Assembly (NCBI GenBank): GCA_024648695.1
Contig: JACAVV010000017.1
Span: 42,956-106,955 of the forward strand
From: Nitrospina sp.
Lineage (GTDB): Bacteria; Nitrospinota; Nitrospinia; Nitrospinales; JACRGP01
DNA: 64,000 nucleotides
Direction: 5' to 3'
The notes beneath the pieces are model-generated. The model saw only the letters and a list, made by a program, of their open reading frames with translations. It ran no database searches and had not been told where the DNA came from. The position numbers and the translations under genes were made by a program. Below, piece by piece: positions 36,909-45,615 of the stretch (position 1 is the stretch's first letter; each line of letters opens with the position of its first letter).

Positions 36909-38842
36909 TGTTTTTCCAGAATATATGAAATAGGAAGTTTAAACTTTATAGTGTCCAGTTGCAATATTTCAGGAATTTCAGGAAAAGGGGCGGCCTCTTT
37001 TAAAGTCTCGATAGCCGCTTCATCCAGTATAGGATAACTCGAAGATTTGGCTAATACATAATTTAATAGATTGCCCTTTTTATCTAAAGTAAATTTTAAC
37101 ACCGGGTTCCCTTCCCATCCTCGTTCACGAGCCCGCTTGGGAAAATATTGGGTTTTAGCGATTCTGGAACGAACCTCATGCGTGAACTGTTGATGCACAG
37201 CCCGCTTTTCACCCTCCGAAATATTGTTCTTCCTGGATGGTGATGGATTACTCCGTCCCAGGGAAGCTGAAAGGGCATGTTTGGATTTTTCCGGATTAAA
37301 ATTTGTTTTCCGCAAAGGAGCCGAGGGAATGGGCTCAATTGCGGCTAAAACCTTTTCCCTTGAAACCGCTTCCTTATTTTTGGTTTTCAAGGGATTCCCA
37401 ATCGTATCCCCGTTAAATACATTTGCCGATTGAATACTCGTAACATGATGTGCAAATTGGACGGGTTTCACAGGATTTATATTTTTTGCGGTATGAGGGC
37501 GGACTTTTTGTGGTTTTGCTATCTGGTGCGACGGCGCGATGGAAGATCCTATTCTTTTGAAAACCTTTGGGTGACCCAGGGGTTTGACTGGCTTAATATG
37601 TGTCAAGGGTTTCTGGTCTTTGTTAAACTGGGAAACGGGTTTCGGTTTTGATGAAATTGTTGCCTCAGTTTGTGAAGGGGCCACAGTTACGACTTGGTGA
37701 GCTGAAGCCCTTAGGGGAAACTTCTTTAATCGATCAACATTTTTGGGAGAAACCGGGGCAGATATATTACTGTTGGGTTTAGGAAAAACTTGCGTTGGAG
37801 GATTCAATGCGAAAGAAGCCGGTTTTACTTTTTTAGGTTTTAATGAATCTGAAATAGTTTGATGAGTTTCTATGTCTTGAGCAACGGGCGAATCTTTGCC
37901 TTTAATCAAGGGTTTCCTTTGGGGATGCTTGGACAAATTCAAAGAAGCTACCCGAATATTCTTTTCCTGCGCAGGTTTGGAGGCCCTCAAAAAGTTTCTG
38001 CTTTTTAAGGAAACGGGATTGATCCCTTTGGTGTCATTCAACCTGGAAATCGCACGTGTTTTTATCGTGCCCCTGGAAACAGTGTGATTGAGGCTGATAC
38101 TGTTTCCTTCCATTGACGACACTTCATTAATGGGTGCTTTCAAATCATGGGATAAGGGCTTTGAAGAAATGGATTCTGCAGTTTTGTTAACCGCCCGGGG
38201 TTTTATGGAACCTGCGTTGCTAGAATCACTATTAGTAATTGTTTTGGATCTGGTGGTGGGTGTTAGTAAAGCTGTTTGAATTTTAAATGCACGAAAGTTC
38301 TCTTCGATGGCCTTTGGTTGATTATCATGTTTGATGGGCTGTTGGTTTGCCCTGACCTTTATGGGATCCGCATCAGGTATCGTTGTCTCAATCATCGGGT
38401 CCATTTGGACAGGTTTGGCACGATCAAGTTTTACCGGTTCCAGTTGCTTGTTTCGGGGAAATTTGGGAGAAACGTTCCTTAATGGGTTTGGATTGTTTTT
38501 GGGTCTTGCCACAGTCTTTGGCTGGATATCAGGAACCGTATTGGAACTTGCTTCCACGAGGACAGGTTGGCTTTTGATCGCTTTAGGCTCTAAAGGTGTG
38601 CTTTTGGCAACTTGCCGTAGTTTCTTTTCAACAAGGGGTTTCGCTTTTATTTCGTCCCTCTTTTTGGAATTGAGTTCAATGAATTGAACTTTGATAACGT
38701 CCGGCTTTTTTGGCAAATCCGCAGATGATTTAAGAAAAGGCGAAATTCCCGAAATGACGATTACATGCAGTGCCAGAGATAAAGCCAAAGCTTTATCCAG
38801 GCCTGTCCAGTAATTCAAATTTAAAAAAGCGAGAAGTTTCAT
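36905..38842 (-). CDS. TonB-family energy transducer with long linker
   Basis: A 645-aa protein. One N-terminal membrane anchor (ALALSLALHVIVISGISPFL) is followed by about 470 residues of Lys/Pro/Ser-rich low-complexity linker, much longer than in E. coli TonB. The C-terminal TonB domain (about 555-645) contains YFPKRARERGWEGNPVLKFTLD (read as two adjoining pieces) and DEAAIETLKEAAPFPEIP. It carries proton-motive energy to outer-membrane receptors. Its ATG overlaps the cobQ stop by 4 bp, tying it to B12 uptake. No exbB/exbD or btuB is in the window. Confidence 0.85.
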   Translation of the reverse strand: MKLLAFLNLNYWTGLDKALALSLALHVIVISGISPFLKSSADLPKKPDVIKVQFIELNSKKRDEIKAKPLVEKKLRQVAKSTPLEPKAIKSQPVLVEASSNTVPDIQPKTVARPKNNPNPLRNVSPKFPRNKQLEPVKLDRAKPVQMDPMIETTIPDADPIKVRANQQPIKHDNQPKAIEENFRAFKIQTALLTPTTRSKTITNSDSSNAGSIKPRAVNKTAESISSKPLSHDLKAPINEVSSMEGNSISLNHTVSRGTIKTRAISRLNDTKGINPVSLKSRNFLRASKPAQEKNIRVASLNLSKHPQRKPLIKGKDSPVAQDIETHQTISDSLKPKKVKPASFALNPPTQVFPKPNSNISAPVSPKNVDRLKKFPLRASAHQVVTVAPSQTEATISSKPKPVSQFNKDQKPLTHIKPVKPLGHPKVFKRIGSSIAPSHQIAKPQKVRPHTAKNINPVKPVQFAHHVTSIQSANVFNGDTIGNPLKTKNKEAVSREKVLAAIEPIPSAPLRKTNFNPEKSKHALSASLGRSNPSPSRKNNISEGEKRAVHQQFTHEVRSRIAKTQYFPKRARERGWEGNPVLKFTLDKKGNLLNYVLAKSSSYPILDEAAIETLKEAAPFPEIPEILQLDTIKFKLPISYILEKQ

Positions 38843-40386
38843 GCTCTGAAATTTCCTTGTTCCAGAGAAACCGGTTTGGGAGAAATTCCCATTGCTGTTT
38901 GAATAATATTCATGTCCAGATGGTCCTCAATCATTTTTCCCAAACGGTCCAGGCTGTTATTTCGCAGGGCCTGGTAGTCGAATCCCGTTGGCTGAAGGGG
39001 CAATCCGTTTTTTCTGCGAATATTGTTGAAGAGAGAATTTCTGAAATCCTTGTTGTCCAGGAAGCCGTGTAGATATGTTCCGATTAAAGACCCTTCCTCA
39101 TTAACTATGCCCAGGTCGTAAGATTGTTCTCTTTTATCCGAATCGAAAAGATGGGTGTAATTGGAATGGTAATGATTCGATCCCATGTGAATTTCATACC
39201 CTTCGACCGCCAATCCATCGGGTAGCCATGTATTGCCTGTAGTTTTGCAGTGAACCTGGCGAGTGGTTTTTTGAGCTTTCAATTCGGTGGAAACGTCGAA
39301 AAAGCCCAGGCCTTGCATTTCTAGCCTTTGGCTTTCAACTTTTTTGGGATCGCAAATGCGTTGTCCCATCATCTGGAATCCGGCGCAAATTCCCCAAATG
39401 CTTGCTCCCTCGCGATGGCATTGCAACAGGCTTTTATCCAGTCCCTGCGATTTCAGGAAGGCCAGGTCTTCCAGAGTATTCTTGCTTCCGGGTATGATGA
39501 TGATGTGCGGGCGATTCAATTGCAACGGATGCCAAATGAAGCTGACTTTCAGATTGGGGTCGTGTATTAATGGGGCGAAATCGGTGAAATTGGAAATGCG
39601 TGGAAGACGCAATATGGCAATTTGCAAAGCGTCCGGATGAGTGTTTTGATCCGAAAGAGTCCAGTCCGGTAGTGTGTCTTCTTCATCGACATACAGGTCT
39701 CTGAAAAAAGGCAGAACCCCCAAAACCGGTTTGTGTATCAAATCCTCCAGCATTTTCAGTCCCGGCTTTAACAAATCGATATCACCTCGAAACTTGTTGA
39801 TGATGATGCCGCACACACGTTTTTGTTCATGCGGTTCCAGCAAATCGTAGGTTCCCTTGATCCATGCGAACACACCACCGCGATCAATATCCCCGACCAA
39901 TATCACCGGGGCCTCAGCGTGTTCGGCCATGTACATATTTACAAAATCAAAAGACTTCAGATTGATCTCCGCAGGGCTTCCTGCGCCTTCCAGCACCACG
40001 ATCTCGTATTGGTTTCGCAAGTCATCAAGTGCGCCTTTGGCCTGATCAATATACTTTCCTCGAAACTGATAATAATCTTTTGCATTTTGCGTGGCTGAAA
40101 CCTTTCCCATAACGATGATCTGGGATTGGTTGTCTCCACTGGGTTTAAGCAGGACCGGGTTCATCGAAACATGCGGTTTGATTCCGCAAGCTTCCGCTTG
40201 ATAAACTTGCGCTCGGCCCATTTCTCCCCCGTCTTCAGTGATGAAAGAATTCAGCGACATATTTTGCGCTTTATAAGGAGCAACGCGCCAGCCCTGCTTG
40301 TAAAACCATCTGCAAAACGCGGCGGTGATCAGGCTTTTGCCAACTCCGGAACCGGTGCCTTGAATCATTAATGTTTTGGCCTTCAT
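38839..40386 (-). CDS. cobQ: Cobyric acid synthase
   Basis: A 515-aa glutamine-dependent amidotransferase that amidates cobyrinic acid a,c-diamide to cobyric acid. The N-terminal ATP-binding domain starts KTLMIQGTGSGVGKS with SLNSFITEDGGEMGRAQ. The C-terminal glutaminase domain has catalytic Cys334 in WGICAGFQMMG and His in GTYLHGFLDN. ATG 40386 is the true start; the open frame continues upstream only as a shadow of the permease gene. It lies 12 bp after the permease stop. Confidence 0.93.
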   Translation of the reverse strand: MKAKTLMIQGTGSGVGKSLITAAFCRWFYKQGWRVAPYKAQNMSLNSFITEDGGEMGRAQVYQAEACGIKPHVSMNPVLLKPSGDNQSQIIVMGKVSATQNAKDYYQFRGKYIDQAKGALDDLRNQYEIVVLEGAGSPAEINLKSFDFVNMYMAEHAEAPVILVGDIDRGGVFAWIKGTYDLLEPHEQKRVCGIIINKFRGDIDLLKPGLKMLEDLIHKPVLGVLPFFRDLYVDEEDTLPDWTLSDQNTHPDALQIAILRLPRISNFTDFAPLIHDPNLKVSFIWHPLQLNRPHIIIIPGSKNTLEDLAFLKSQGLDKSLLQCHREGASIWGICAGFQMMGQRICDPKKVESQRLEMQGLGFFDVSTELKAQKTTRQVHCKTTGNTWLPDGLAVEGYEIHMGSNHYHSNYTHLFDSDKREQSYDLGIVNEEGSLIGTYLHGFLDNKDFRNSLFNNIRRKNGLPLQPTGFDYQALRNNSLDRLGKMIEDHLDMNIIQTAMGISPKPVSLEQGNFRA

Positions 40387-40397
40387 AAATTCGCCCC

Positions 40398-41396
40398 TTA
40401 CCGTTGCCTCTGAAGGAGCCAAAGAAAAAAGGGCCCGCCCAGGATTGCTGTGATCACACCCACCGGAATTTCTGTGGGCGCTAATAAGGTTCTTGCCAGG
40501 GTGTCGCAAATGATCATGAAACTGGCACCGAAAAATAAACAACAGGGAATGAGTAAACGGTGGTCGGGCCCGATCATCAATCGCACAATATGTGGAACAA
40601 TGAGTCCCACAAACCCGATAGGGCCGCTCACCGCTACCGTGGCACCGGTGATTAGGGACGCCGAAACCAAACCGGTGACTTGCACTTTCATCACGTCCAC
40701 TCCCCGGCTCATGGCCGGTTCGGAACCGAAACTCACCAGGTTGAAATCGCGGGCAAAGTATAGAAGGATGGCTATTCCAATTAGAACCATCGGCAAAATA
40801 GAGATGATGATTTGGTAATCGGTGATGTCCAATCCGCCCATCAACCATCGCACGATTTGAAAGGACTGGGTGATGTTGGACAGGTAGTTCACGAGCATGA
40901 CCAATGAAGCAAAGAAAAAATTAACCGTCACTCCCGCCAGCAATAAATAAGATGTAGGCAGTTCACGATACCTCACGCGAACCAGACTAAAGACCAGGGC
41001 CAAAGCGGACAACGAACCGATGAACGCGCATATGGATATCGGTGCAAGACCCCAGAACCAGGTGTCCAATTCCAGGCGAATCGCTATCACCGCACCCAAA
41101 GCCGCTCCCCCGGAAACCCCCAGTGTGATCGGAGCCGCCAGGTCGTTCCTGAGAATGGCTTGAAAGACGGACCCCGACGCAGCCAGGGCCGAGCCCACCA
41201 CCGCGGCTAACAGGATGCGTGGTAACCGCACGATAAATAATATGTTGGCATCGACGTTTTCATTAAACGGGATTTCGTTGGAAAAAGCCTTGCCCAGACT
41301 GATAGAAGTGGTACCAATCATAGGAGTCACAAGCAGTGTGACGAGCAGAAACAGGAAGAACCAGCCGAGGGTCATAAAATATCTTTTTTTATTCAT
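40398..41396 (-). CDS. btuC: BtuC/FecD-family ABC permease, cobalamin importer
   Basis: A 332-aa inner-membrane protein with about ten hydrophobic segments of the FecCD type. Recognisable parts are RLPRILLAAVVGSALAASGSVFQAILRNDLAAP and GPIGFVGLIVPHIVRLMIGPDH (each a family signature, read piecewise). Together with the adjacent binding protein and ATPase it forms a complete importer. Cobalamin is the assigned substrate because of the upstream B12 riboswitch and downstream cobQ; sequence alone could also fit haem or siderophore import. Confidence 0.88.
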   Translation of the reverse strand: MNKKRYFMTLGWFFLFLLVTLLVTPMIGTTSISLGKAFSNEIPFNENVDANILFIVRLPRILLAAVVGSALAASGSVFQAILRNDLAAPITLGVSGGAALGAVIAIRLELDTWFWGLAPISICAFIGSLSALALVFSLVRVRYRELPTSYLLLAGVTVNFFFASLVMLVNYLSNITQSFQIVRWLMGGLDITDYQIIISILPMVLIGIAILLYFARDFNLVSFGSEPAMSRGVDVMKVQVTGLVSASLITGATVAVSGPIGFVGLIVPHIVRLMIGPDHRLLIPCCLFFGASFMIICDTLARTLLAPTEIPVGVITAILGGPFFLWLLQRQR

Positions 41397-41411
41397 CTTA
41401 AATAGAGTCCC

Positions 41412-42242
41412 TCAACTGTTCGGAAACACCGGCGAGACCAGCAAACTGCCGTCGTCCGGATTGGGAATGATTTTTACCTCGACTTCATACACCTCTTCCA
41501 GAATTTCTTTTTTTAACACCTCCTCGGGTGTTCCATTGGCAACAAGTTTCCCGCCTTTAAGTAGCAGGAGCTGGTCGCAATACTTTGAGGCCAGGTGCAA
41601 ATCGTGAATGGCCAAAACAAGTGATAGACCGGTTTCTTTATTCAAACGTTTCAATATGTTCAAAATTTCCAGTTGAAATTTGATGTCCAATGCCGAGGTC
41701 GGTTCATCCAGTAACATCACTTCCGGCTCCTGAGCGATAGCGCTTGCGACCATAACCCTTTGCTTTTCTCCGCTACTGATTTGATTGAACAGCCGCTCCG
41801 AAAACATTTCGGTTTCGGTCCATTGCATCGCCTGCCGGGCGATTTGGTGATCTGTTTCATCCTCAAACTTAAGCGCGGACAAGTAAGGATGGCGGCCCAT
41901 CATGACCACTTCCTTGACCAGAAATGAAAACACCATAGGGTTCTCTTGGGGAATCCAGCAAAGGATTTTGGCCAGCGATTTTTTTTTGTAATCCCCGATA
42001 TCCATTCCTTGAAGGAAAATAGAATTTTTGGGAGCCGGTAAAATGCCGCCCAGAGATTTCAGTAACGTGGACTTTCCCGATCCGTTGGGACCGATCACTC
42101 CGGTGATTTCCCCTGGTGGTAGATCGAATGAAAGATCTTTTAAAATAGGTGTCTCTCCATAGAAAAAAGACAAATTGATGACCCGAAAGCAAACGGAGGA
42201 ATCCTTGGTATCCATTTGGATGTTCGCTGTGGTAGAGCTCAT
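41412..42242 (-). CDS. btuD: Cobalamin ABC transporter ATP-binding protein
   Basis: A 276-aa ABC ATPase. Walker A is GPNGSGKST, the Q-loop is in WIPQENP, the signature is SSGEKQRV instead of LSGGE, Walker B is EVMLLDEPTSALD, and the H-loop is in AIHDL. The C-terminus EVKIIPNPDDGSLLVSP resembles FecE/BtuD-type tails. The start overlaps the btuF stop by 4 bp (ATGA). Powers B12 import. Confidence 0.9.
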   Translation of the reverse strand: MSSTTANIQMDTKDSSVCFRVINLSFFYGETPILKDLSFDLPPGEITGVIGPNGSGKSTLLKSLGGILPAPKNSIFLQGMDIGDYKKKSLAKILCWIPQENPMVFSFLVKEVVMMGRHPYLSALKFEDETDHQIARQAMQWTETEMFSERLFNQISSGEKQRVMVASAIAQEPEVMLLDEPTSALDIKFQLEILNILKRLNKETGLSLVLAIHDLHLASKYCDQLLLLKGGKLVANGTPEEVLKKEILEEVYEVEVKIIPNPDDGSLLVSPVFPNS

Positions 42243-43219
42243 TGCGAAACTCCTACGGTGCTTTCGAATAAGTCAGGATGCAGAGCCATCGCCAGTTGTT
42301 TCACCGTAAGTAGTACTCGTGGACCGGGAATCATTAAATGATCCGCCCCGATAAAGTGAATTTCGTTATTCTTAACCGCAGAGACTGTGGGAAAACGTTG
42401 CCATTCACGTTTACTCGATTCGCGGTCCTTTTGGGGTGGCTCCTTCCTGGGATTGATTTCTATGATCACCTCAGGAGATTGGGCGATTACATATTCTTTC
42501 GATACTTTCGGATACAACACCATCGAGGGACTCAATATGTTTTCGCCGCCAGCCAAGGTTAAAAGCTCGTCGAGAAAAGTTCCTTTGCCGATGGCATAAA
42601 TATCGCGCATTCCTTTTTGGCTATCGTCAAAGATCAGAAACACGCGTCTCCGGGGACGGTCTTTCAAACGCGATTTAAAATATTCGATCCCCTTGCTTAA
42701 GCGGGCGGAGAGGGATTTCGCTTGAGAAACAACGCGAAGGTTTTTGCCAATGATTTTTATGGATTTAAGAATATGATCCAGAGTCGTCAGGTTCAATGAA
42801 AGGGTGGCGATTCCAAGGTTTTTGGCATGCTTCTCCACCGTTACGCTGTCGTGTTGATGAATGATAAGGTCGGGTTTTAATGTCAAAACCGTTTCGATAT
42901 TCGGGTTCAGGATGCCCCCGACATTCGGAAAGGATTTGGCGGCTTTGGGATATTCGCAAAATTCGGTGACTCCTACCAGACGATGCTCTTGTCTCAGTTC
43001 AAAAAGAATTTCGGTGATGGCAGGCGACATCGAAATGATTCGTTTTGGTGAATCGTCAGTTGAATTCGCATAGGCGTTTGACTCCTCTCCCAGTAAAACC
43101 CATCCGCACCAAAATGTAATCAGCCACAAAAATAAAGACTTATTAAACAAAAAAAACCCCCGGAATATTAGGGGAAAAGGCAGGCAAAAAAAAACCTTTT
43201 CCGAGGAAAAGGTAATCAT
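42239..43219 (-). CDS. btuF: Cobalamin-binding periplasmic protein BtuF-like
   Basis: A 326-aa cluster A-II binding protein with two Rossmann-like lobes joined by a long helix. Key segments are RIISMSPAITEILFEL, GVTEFCEYP, GGILNPNIETVLTLKPDLII and EVIIEINPR. The N-terminus is unusually long before the export segment (SLFLWLITFWCGWVLL), so a later start is possible. However, AGAGGTG sits 8 bp before ATG 43219, and a cobalamin riboswitch lies just upstream. The downstream genes overlap, forming btuFDC-cobQ. Confidence 0.88.
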   Translation of the reverse strand: MITFSSEKVFFCLPFPLIFRGFFLFNKSLFLWLITFWCGWVLLGEESNAYANSTDDSPKRIISMSPAITEILFELRQEHRLVGVTEFCEYPKAAKSFPNVGGILNPNIETVLTLKPDLIIHQHDSVTVEKHAKNLGIATLSLNLTTLDHILKSIKIIGKNLRVVSQAKSLSARLSKGIEYFKSRLKDRPRRRVFLIFDDSQKGMRDIYAIGKGTFLDELLTLAGGENILSPSMVLYPKVSKEYVIAQSPEVIIEINPRKEPPQKDRESSKREWQRFPTVSAVKNNEIHFIGADHLMIPGPRVLLTVKQLAMALHPDLFESTVGVSQ

Positions 43220-43260
43220 TTCACTTCACCTCTTGTTCCCCGAAAAGCAAGTGAGTCTTC

Positions 43261-43415
43261 ATCAGAAAGGTCTTCTGGCTCCCGGATCAACCTACCACCT
43301 TCTCCTTCCCGTTTGAACAACAGTGGATTTAGAAGGATTCGTCCCCGGTCACAGCGGCGGGCCCGCGACGGATTTTCACCGTCTTCCCTTTTTCTGAATC
43401 AGGTATATAAATGTT
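43261..43415 (-). promoter_or_regulatory. Cobalamin (AdoCbl) riboswitch
   Basis: On the minus strand the conserved blocks appear in order. They are AAGGGAAG, GGTGAAAATCC (43380-43370), CCGCTGTGA (43357-43349), CCACTG (43326-43321), GGGAAGG, and the B12 box AGCCAGAAGACC (43280-43269). It ends about 45 bp before the btuF start. No terminator with a U-run is visible between the box and the start, so translational control by hiding the AGAGGTG site is more likely than attenuation. Confidence 0.92.
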
Positions 43416-43486
43416 ATCAAAGCATAGCAAATCCTGAAAGCATGTCAACACTCGAATGTTGCCAGAATGGGTTTGTTAAACAGGCG

Positions 43487-44140
43487 TTATTTGGAAAAAA
43501 AGGCGCTCAATTGTTGGAGGTTTTCGGGGGTCACTTCATGCCCTTGAGGTGACTTGATGATTTGGGTATCGTGGCCTTTGGTTTGCATCTCTTCCAAAGC
43601 AAACTCCGCAAGGAAATCCGGCACCACAGGGTCGTTTTCGCCAAAAACCCCATAAATACGTGCCAGATTTTCACGGGTTTCGCTGGAAGGGGGCAGTTCA
43701 GGTAAAAATCCGCATATGGACCCCACACGATTTACGGGATGGGACCCCAGCAAAGCATAAACCAGTGCCGCGGCGGCTCCCTGTGAGAAGCCCCAAAGGA
43801 TTGTTTCGTATTGCGTGAACCCTCTTTCATCTGCAAGGTCCCGCGCAGATTGAATATCCTGTCCCGTGCTTTCCAGAAAAGTGGCAACGGTATCTACCTG
43901 TCCGGGGCCGTCCCTCCACCAACTCCAGAGTCCTTTCCCTGCATCAATCGGACCCCTTGGAAATGCCAACATGGCATTGGGCACTTCCAGCTTGTTGCCG
44001 TGGATTAGCATGTTTTCCGGGGTTGAATCAGCCCCATGAAATCCGATCAGTATTTTGACGGTTTGCGATGTATCGATATCGGTTTCGCCAATGATGACCG
44101 GTTTTCGGTTCCATTCGCTGTTGTTATAATTAATATTCAT
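43487..44140 (-). CDS. Alpha/beta hydrolase (phospholipase/carboxylesterase type)
   Basis: A 217-aa serine hydrolase. The oxyanion strand is GFHGADST, the nucleophile elbow is WGFSQGAA, the acid is in GENDPVVP, and the catalytic His is in QGHEVTP. The arrangement matches carboxylesterase/phospholipase family 2 (YpfH-like). AGAGGAGG precedes the ATG. The start codon overlaps the stop of the upstream nucleotidyltransferase gene by 4 bp. The substrate is unknown. Confidence 0.87.
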   Translation of the reverse strand: MNINYNNSEWNRKPVIIGETDIDTSQTVKILIGFHGADSTPENMLIHGNKLEVPNAMLAFPRGPIDAGKGLWSWWRDGPGQVDTVATFLESTGQDIQSARDLADERGFTQYETILWGFSQGAAAALVYALLGSHPVNRVGSICGFLPELPPSSETRENLARIYGVFGENDPVVPDFLAEFALEEMQTKGHDTQIIKSPQGHEVTPENLQQLSAFFSK

Positions 44141-45519
44141 GGCCTCCTCTCAGGATTGTCTGGGTGGATGAGCTTTTTAACATATTCTTCAGCGTCTTGG
44201 GAAGTGTTTATGATTCCCAGAGCCTGCGCGGACTCAATTTTCCTTATTAAATGATTTAACGATTTTGACGCGGGTAGATTAAACTTTTTCATAAGATCCC
44301 TTCCGTTCATCAGAGGCGGTTGCTGTCGTTGCGGAAGCACTTTTTCGATATAAAAATCGATCAGTGTTCTTACCCTTTCCAGTGTTTGCTGGGTGATTGT
44401 AGATTCAGCTTTTTCCACGTTTTGGCGGGCAAGGTAAAGGCAGAGTCCGGGAATGGTTTCCTCTCCAAACTGATAAAGGAACTGAAATGCATCCTCTTCA
44501 TAGTTTTCTGAGTTTAAAAACTCCAGGCGACTCAGGCGGGCTTCAATATAAACCCGCACCAGGTTTTCGACGAATTTGATTTCCTTGTTGCTCGCACGCA
44601 GGCGCTTTAAAGCGGTTCCTGCTATGGATAATTGTTTTTTTCGCCTGGGTTGTGGTGACTTGGAAATCCTTCTGATGGGTATAAGATCAAGGAATAAAGC
44701 TGTGAATCTACTGAGGTAAAGCAAAGAAGGGTTCCTTAAAGCTTGCAACAGCTCCTGCTTTTCAGAAATAGTTTTCGGATTGAAAAACAGGCCCTCCAAA
44801 AAGCGGAAAGTTTTAAGAGTTCCTTCCTCGAATTTTGAGCTGAAATCGAATTCAGGAAAAATAGACTTCAACAATCCGGATTCCATCCATGTTTTCAGAA
44901 AAGAATCATTGCAAGGAGCCTGTAGAAGCAACCTCAATTCGTGAATGATTCTCTCAGAAGATACTCTTTGAATCGATTCGCATTGTTGATGGATCAGGGA
45001 TAAAGTTTCCGGATGAATCTGGAAATTCAAACCTGCAGAAAAGCGAAAGGCACGCAACATCCTGAGCGGGTCGCTGGTAAAGGCGGAGTCGCTAGCGACG
45101 CGAAGGATTTTATCTTTTAAGTCTCTCAATCCATTTAATGGATCGACAAAATTTGACGAATTGTATTGAAAGTTATCCAGGCTAAGGGCCAAGGCGTTGA
45201 TAGTGAAGTCTCGTTTCTGAAGGTCTTCATGAATGTTTTCACCCTGAAGCTGAGTGAAATCAAAAAAGAGATTTTTTAGTATGGGAACACGAATGGTTTC
45301 CCGTTTGGGGGTGTTGTCCAGAACTACAGCTTTTTTTCCGATTAGTTCTGCGAATTTTTTGGCAAACTCTGCCGCCCGGTCCATAGCGATATCGATATCG
45401 GTAAAAGGCCTGTTCAAAACCAGATCACGGATCGTTCCCCCCACGACAAAAGGGGTTTCATAGCCTTTCTTGGCAAGTTTTTTAATGGTATCAATATGTG
45501 AGTCTGGAAAATCTTGCAT
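44137..45519 (-). CDS. Class II CCA-adding / poly(A) polymerase-type nucleotidyltransferase
   Basis: A 460-aa enzyme. The catalytic head has VVGGTIRDLVLNRPFTDIDIAM with the metal-binding DID. It is followed by KRDFTINALAL and DPLRMLRAFRFSA, which are class II tRNA nucleotidyltransferase/PcnB motifs. The C-terminal helical part is longer than in minimal CCA enzymes. It either repairs the CCA end of tRNA or adds poly(A) to RNA; motif reading does not separate the two. A divergent glycosyltransferase starts 96 bp upstream. Confidence 0.87.
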   Translation of the reverse strand: MQDFPDSHIDTIKKLAKKGYETPFVVGGTIRDLVLNRPFTDIDIAMDRAAEFAKKFAELIGKKAVVLDNTPKRETIRVPILKNLFFDFTQLQGENIHEDLQKRDFTINALALSLDNFQYNSSNFVDPLNGLRDLKDKILRVASDSAFTSDPLRMLRAFRFSAGLNFQIHPETLSLIHQQCESIQRVSSERIIHELRLLLQAPCNDSFLKTWMESGLLKSIFPEFDFSSKFEEGTLKTFRFLEGLFFNPKTISEKQELLQALRNPSLLYLSRFTALFLDLIPIRRISKSPQPRRKKQLSIAGTALKRLRASNKEIKFVENLVRVYIEARLSRLEFLNSENYEEDAFQFLYQFGEETIPGLCLYLARQNVEKAESTITQQTLERVRTLIDFYIEKVLPQRQQPPLMNGRDLMKKFNLPASKSLNHLIRKIESAQALGIINTSQDAEEYVKKLIHPDNPERRP

Positions 45520-45615
45520 ATCAAGGGTGAATGGGTCATCCTTTCGAGAATCTTGTACGCATCATATTTTACAGAAATTAACTGTTTTTAAAAACACAAA
45601 CACCTCAATCCGTAA

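Noticed and set aside
38839..40848. Open frame of 669 codons including cobQ
   Set aside because: Residues before ATG 40386 are a shadow of the btuC gene on the same strand in another frame; the cobQ domain begins exactly at that ATG.
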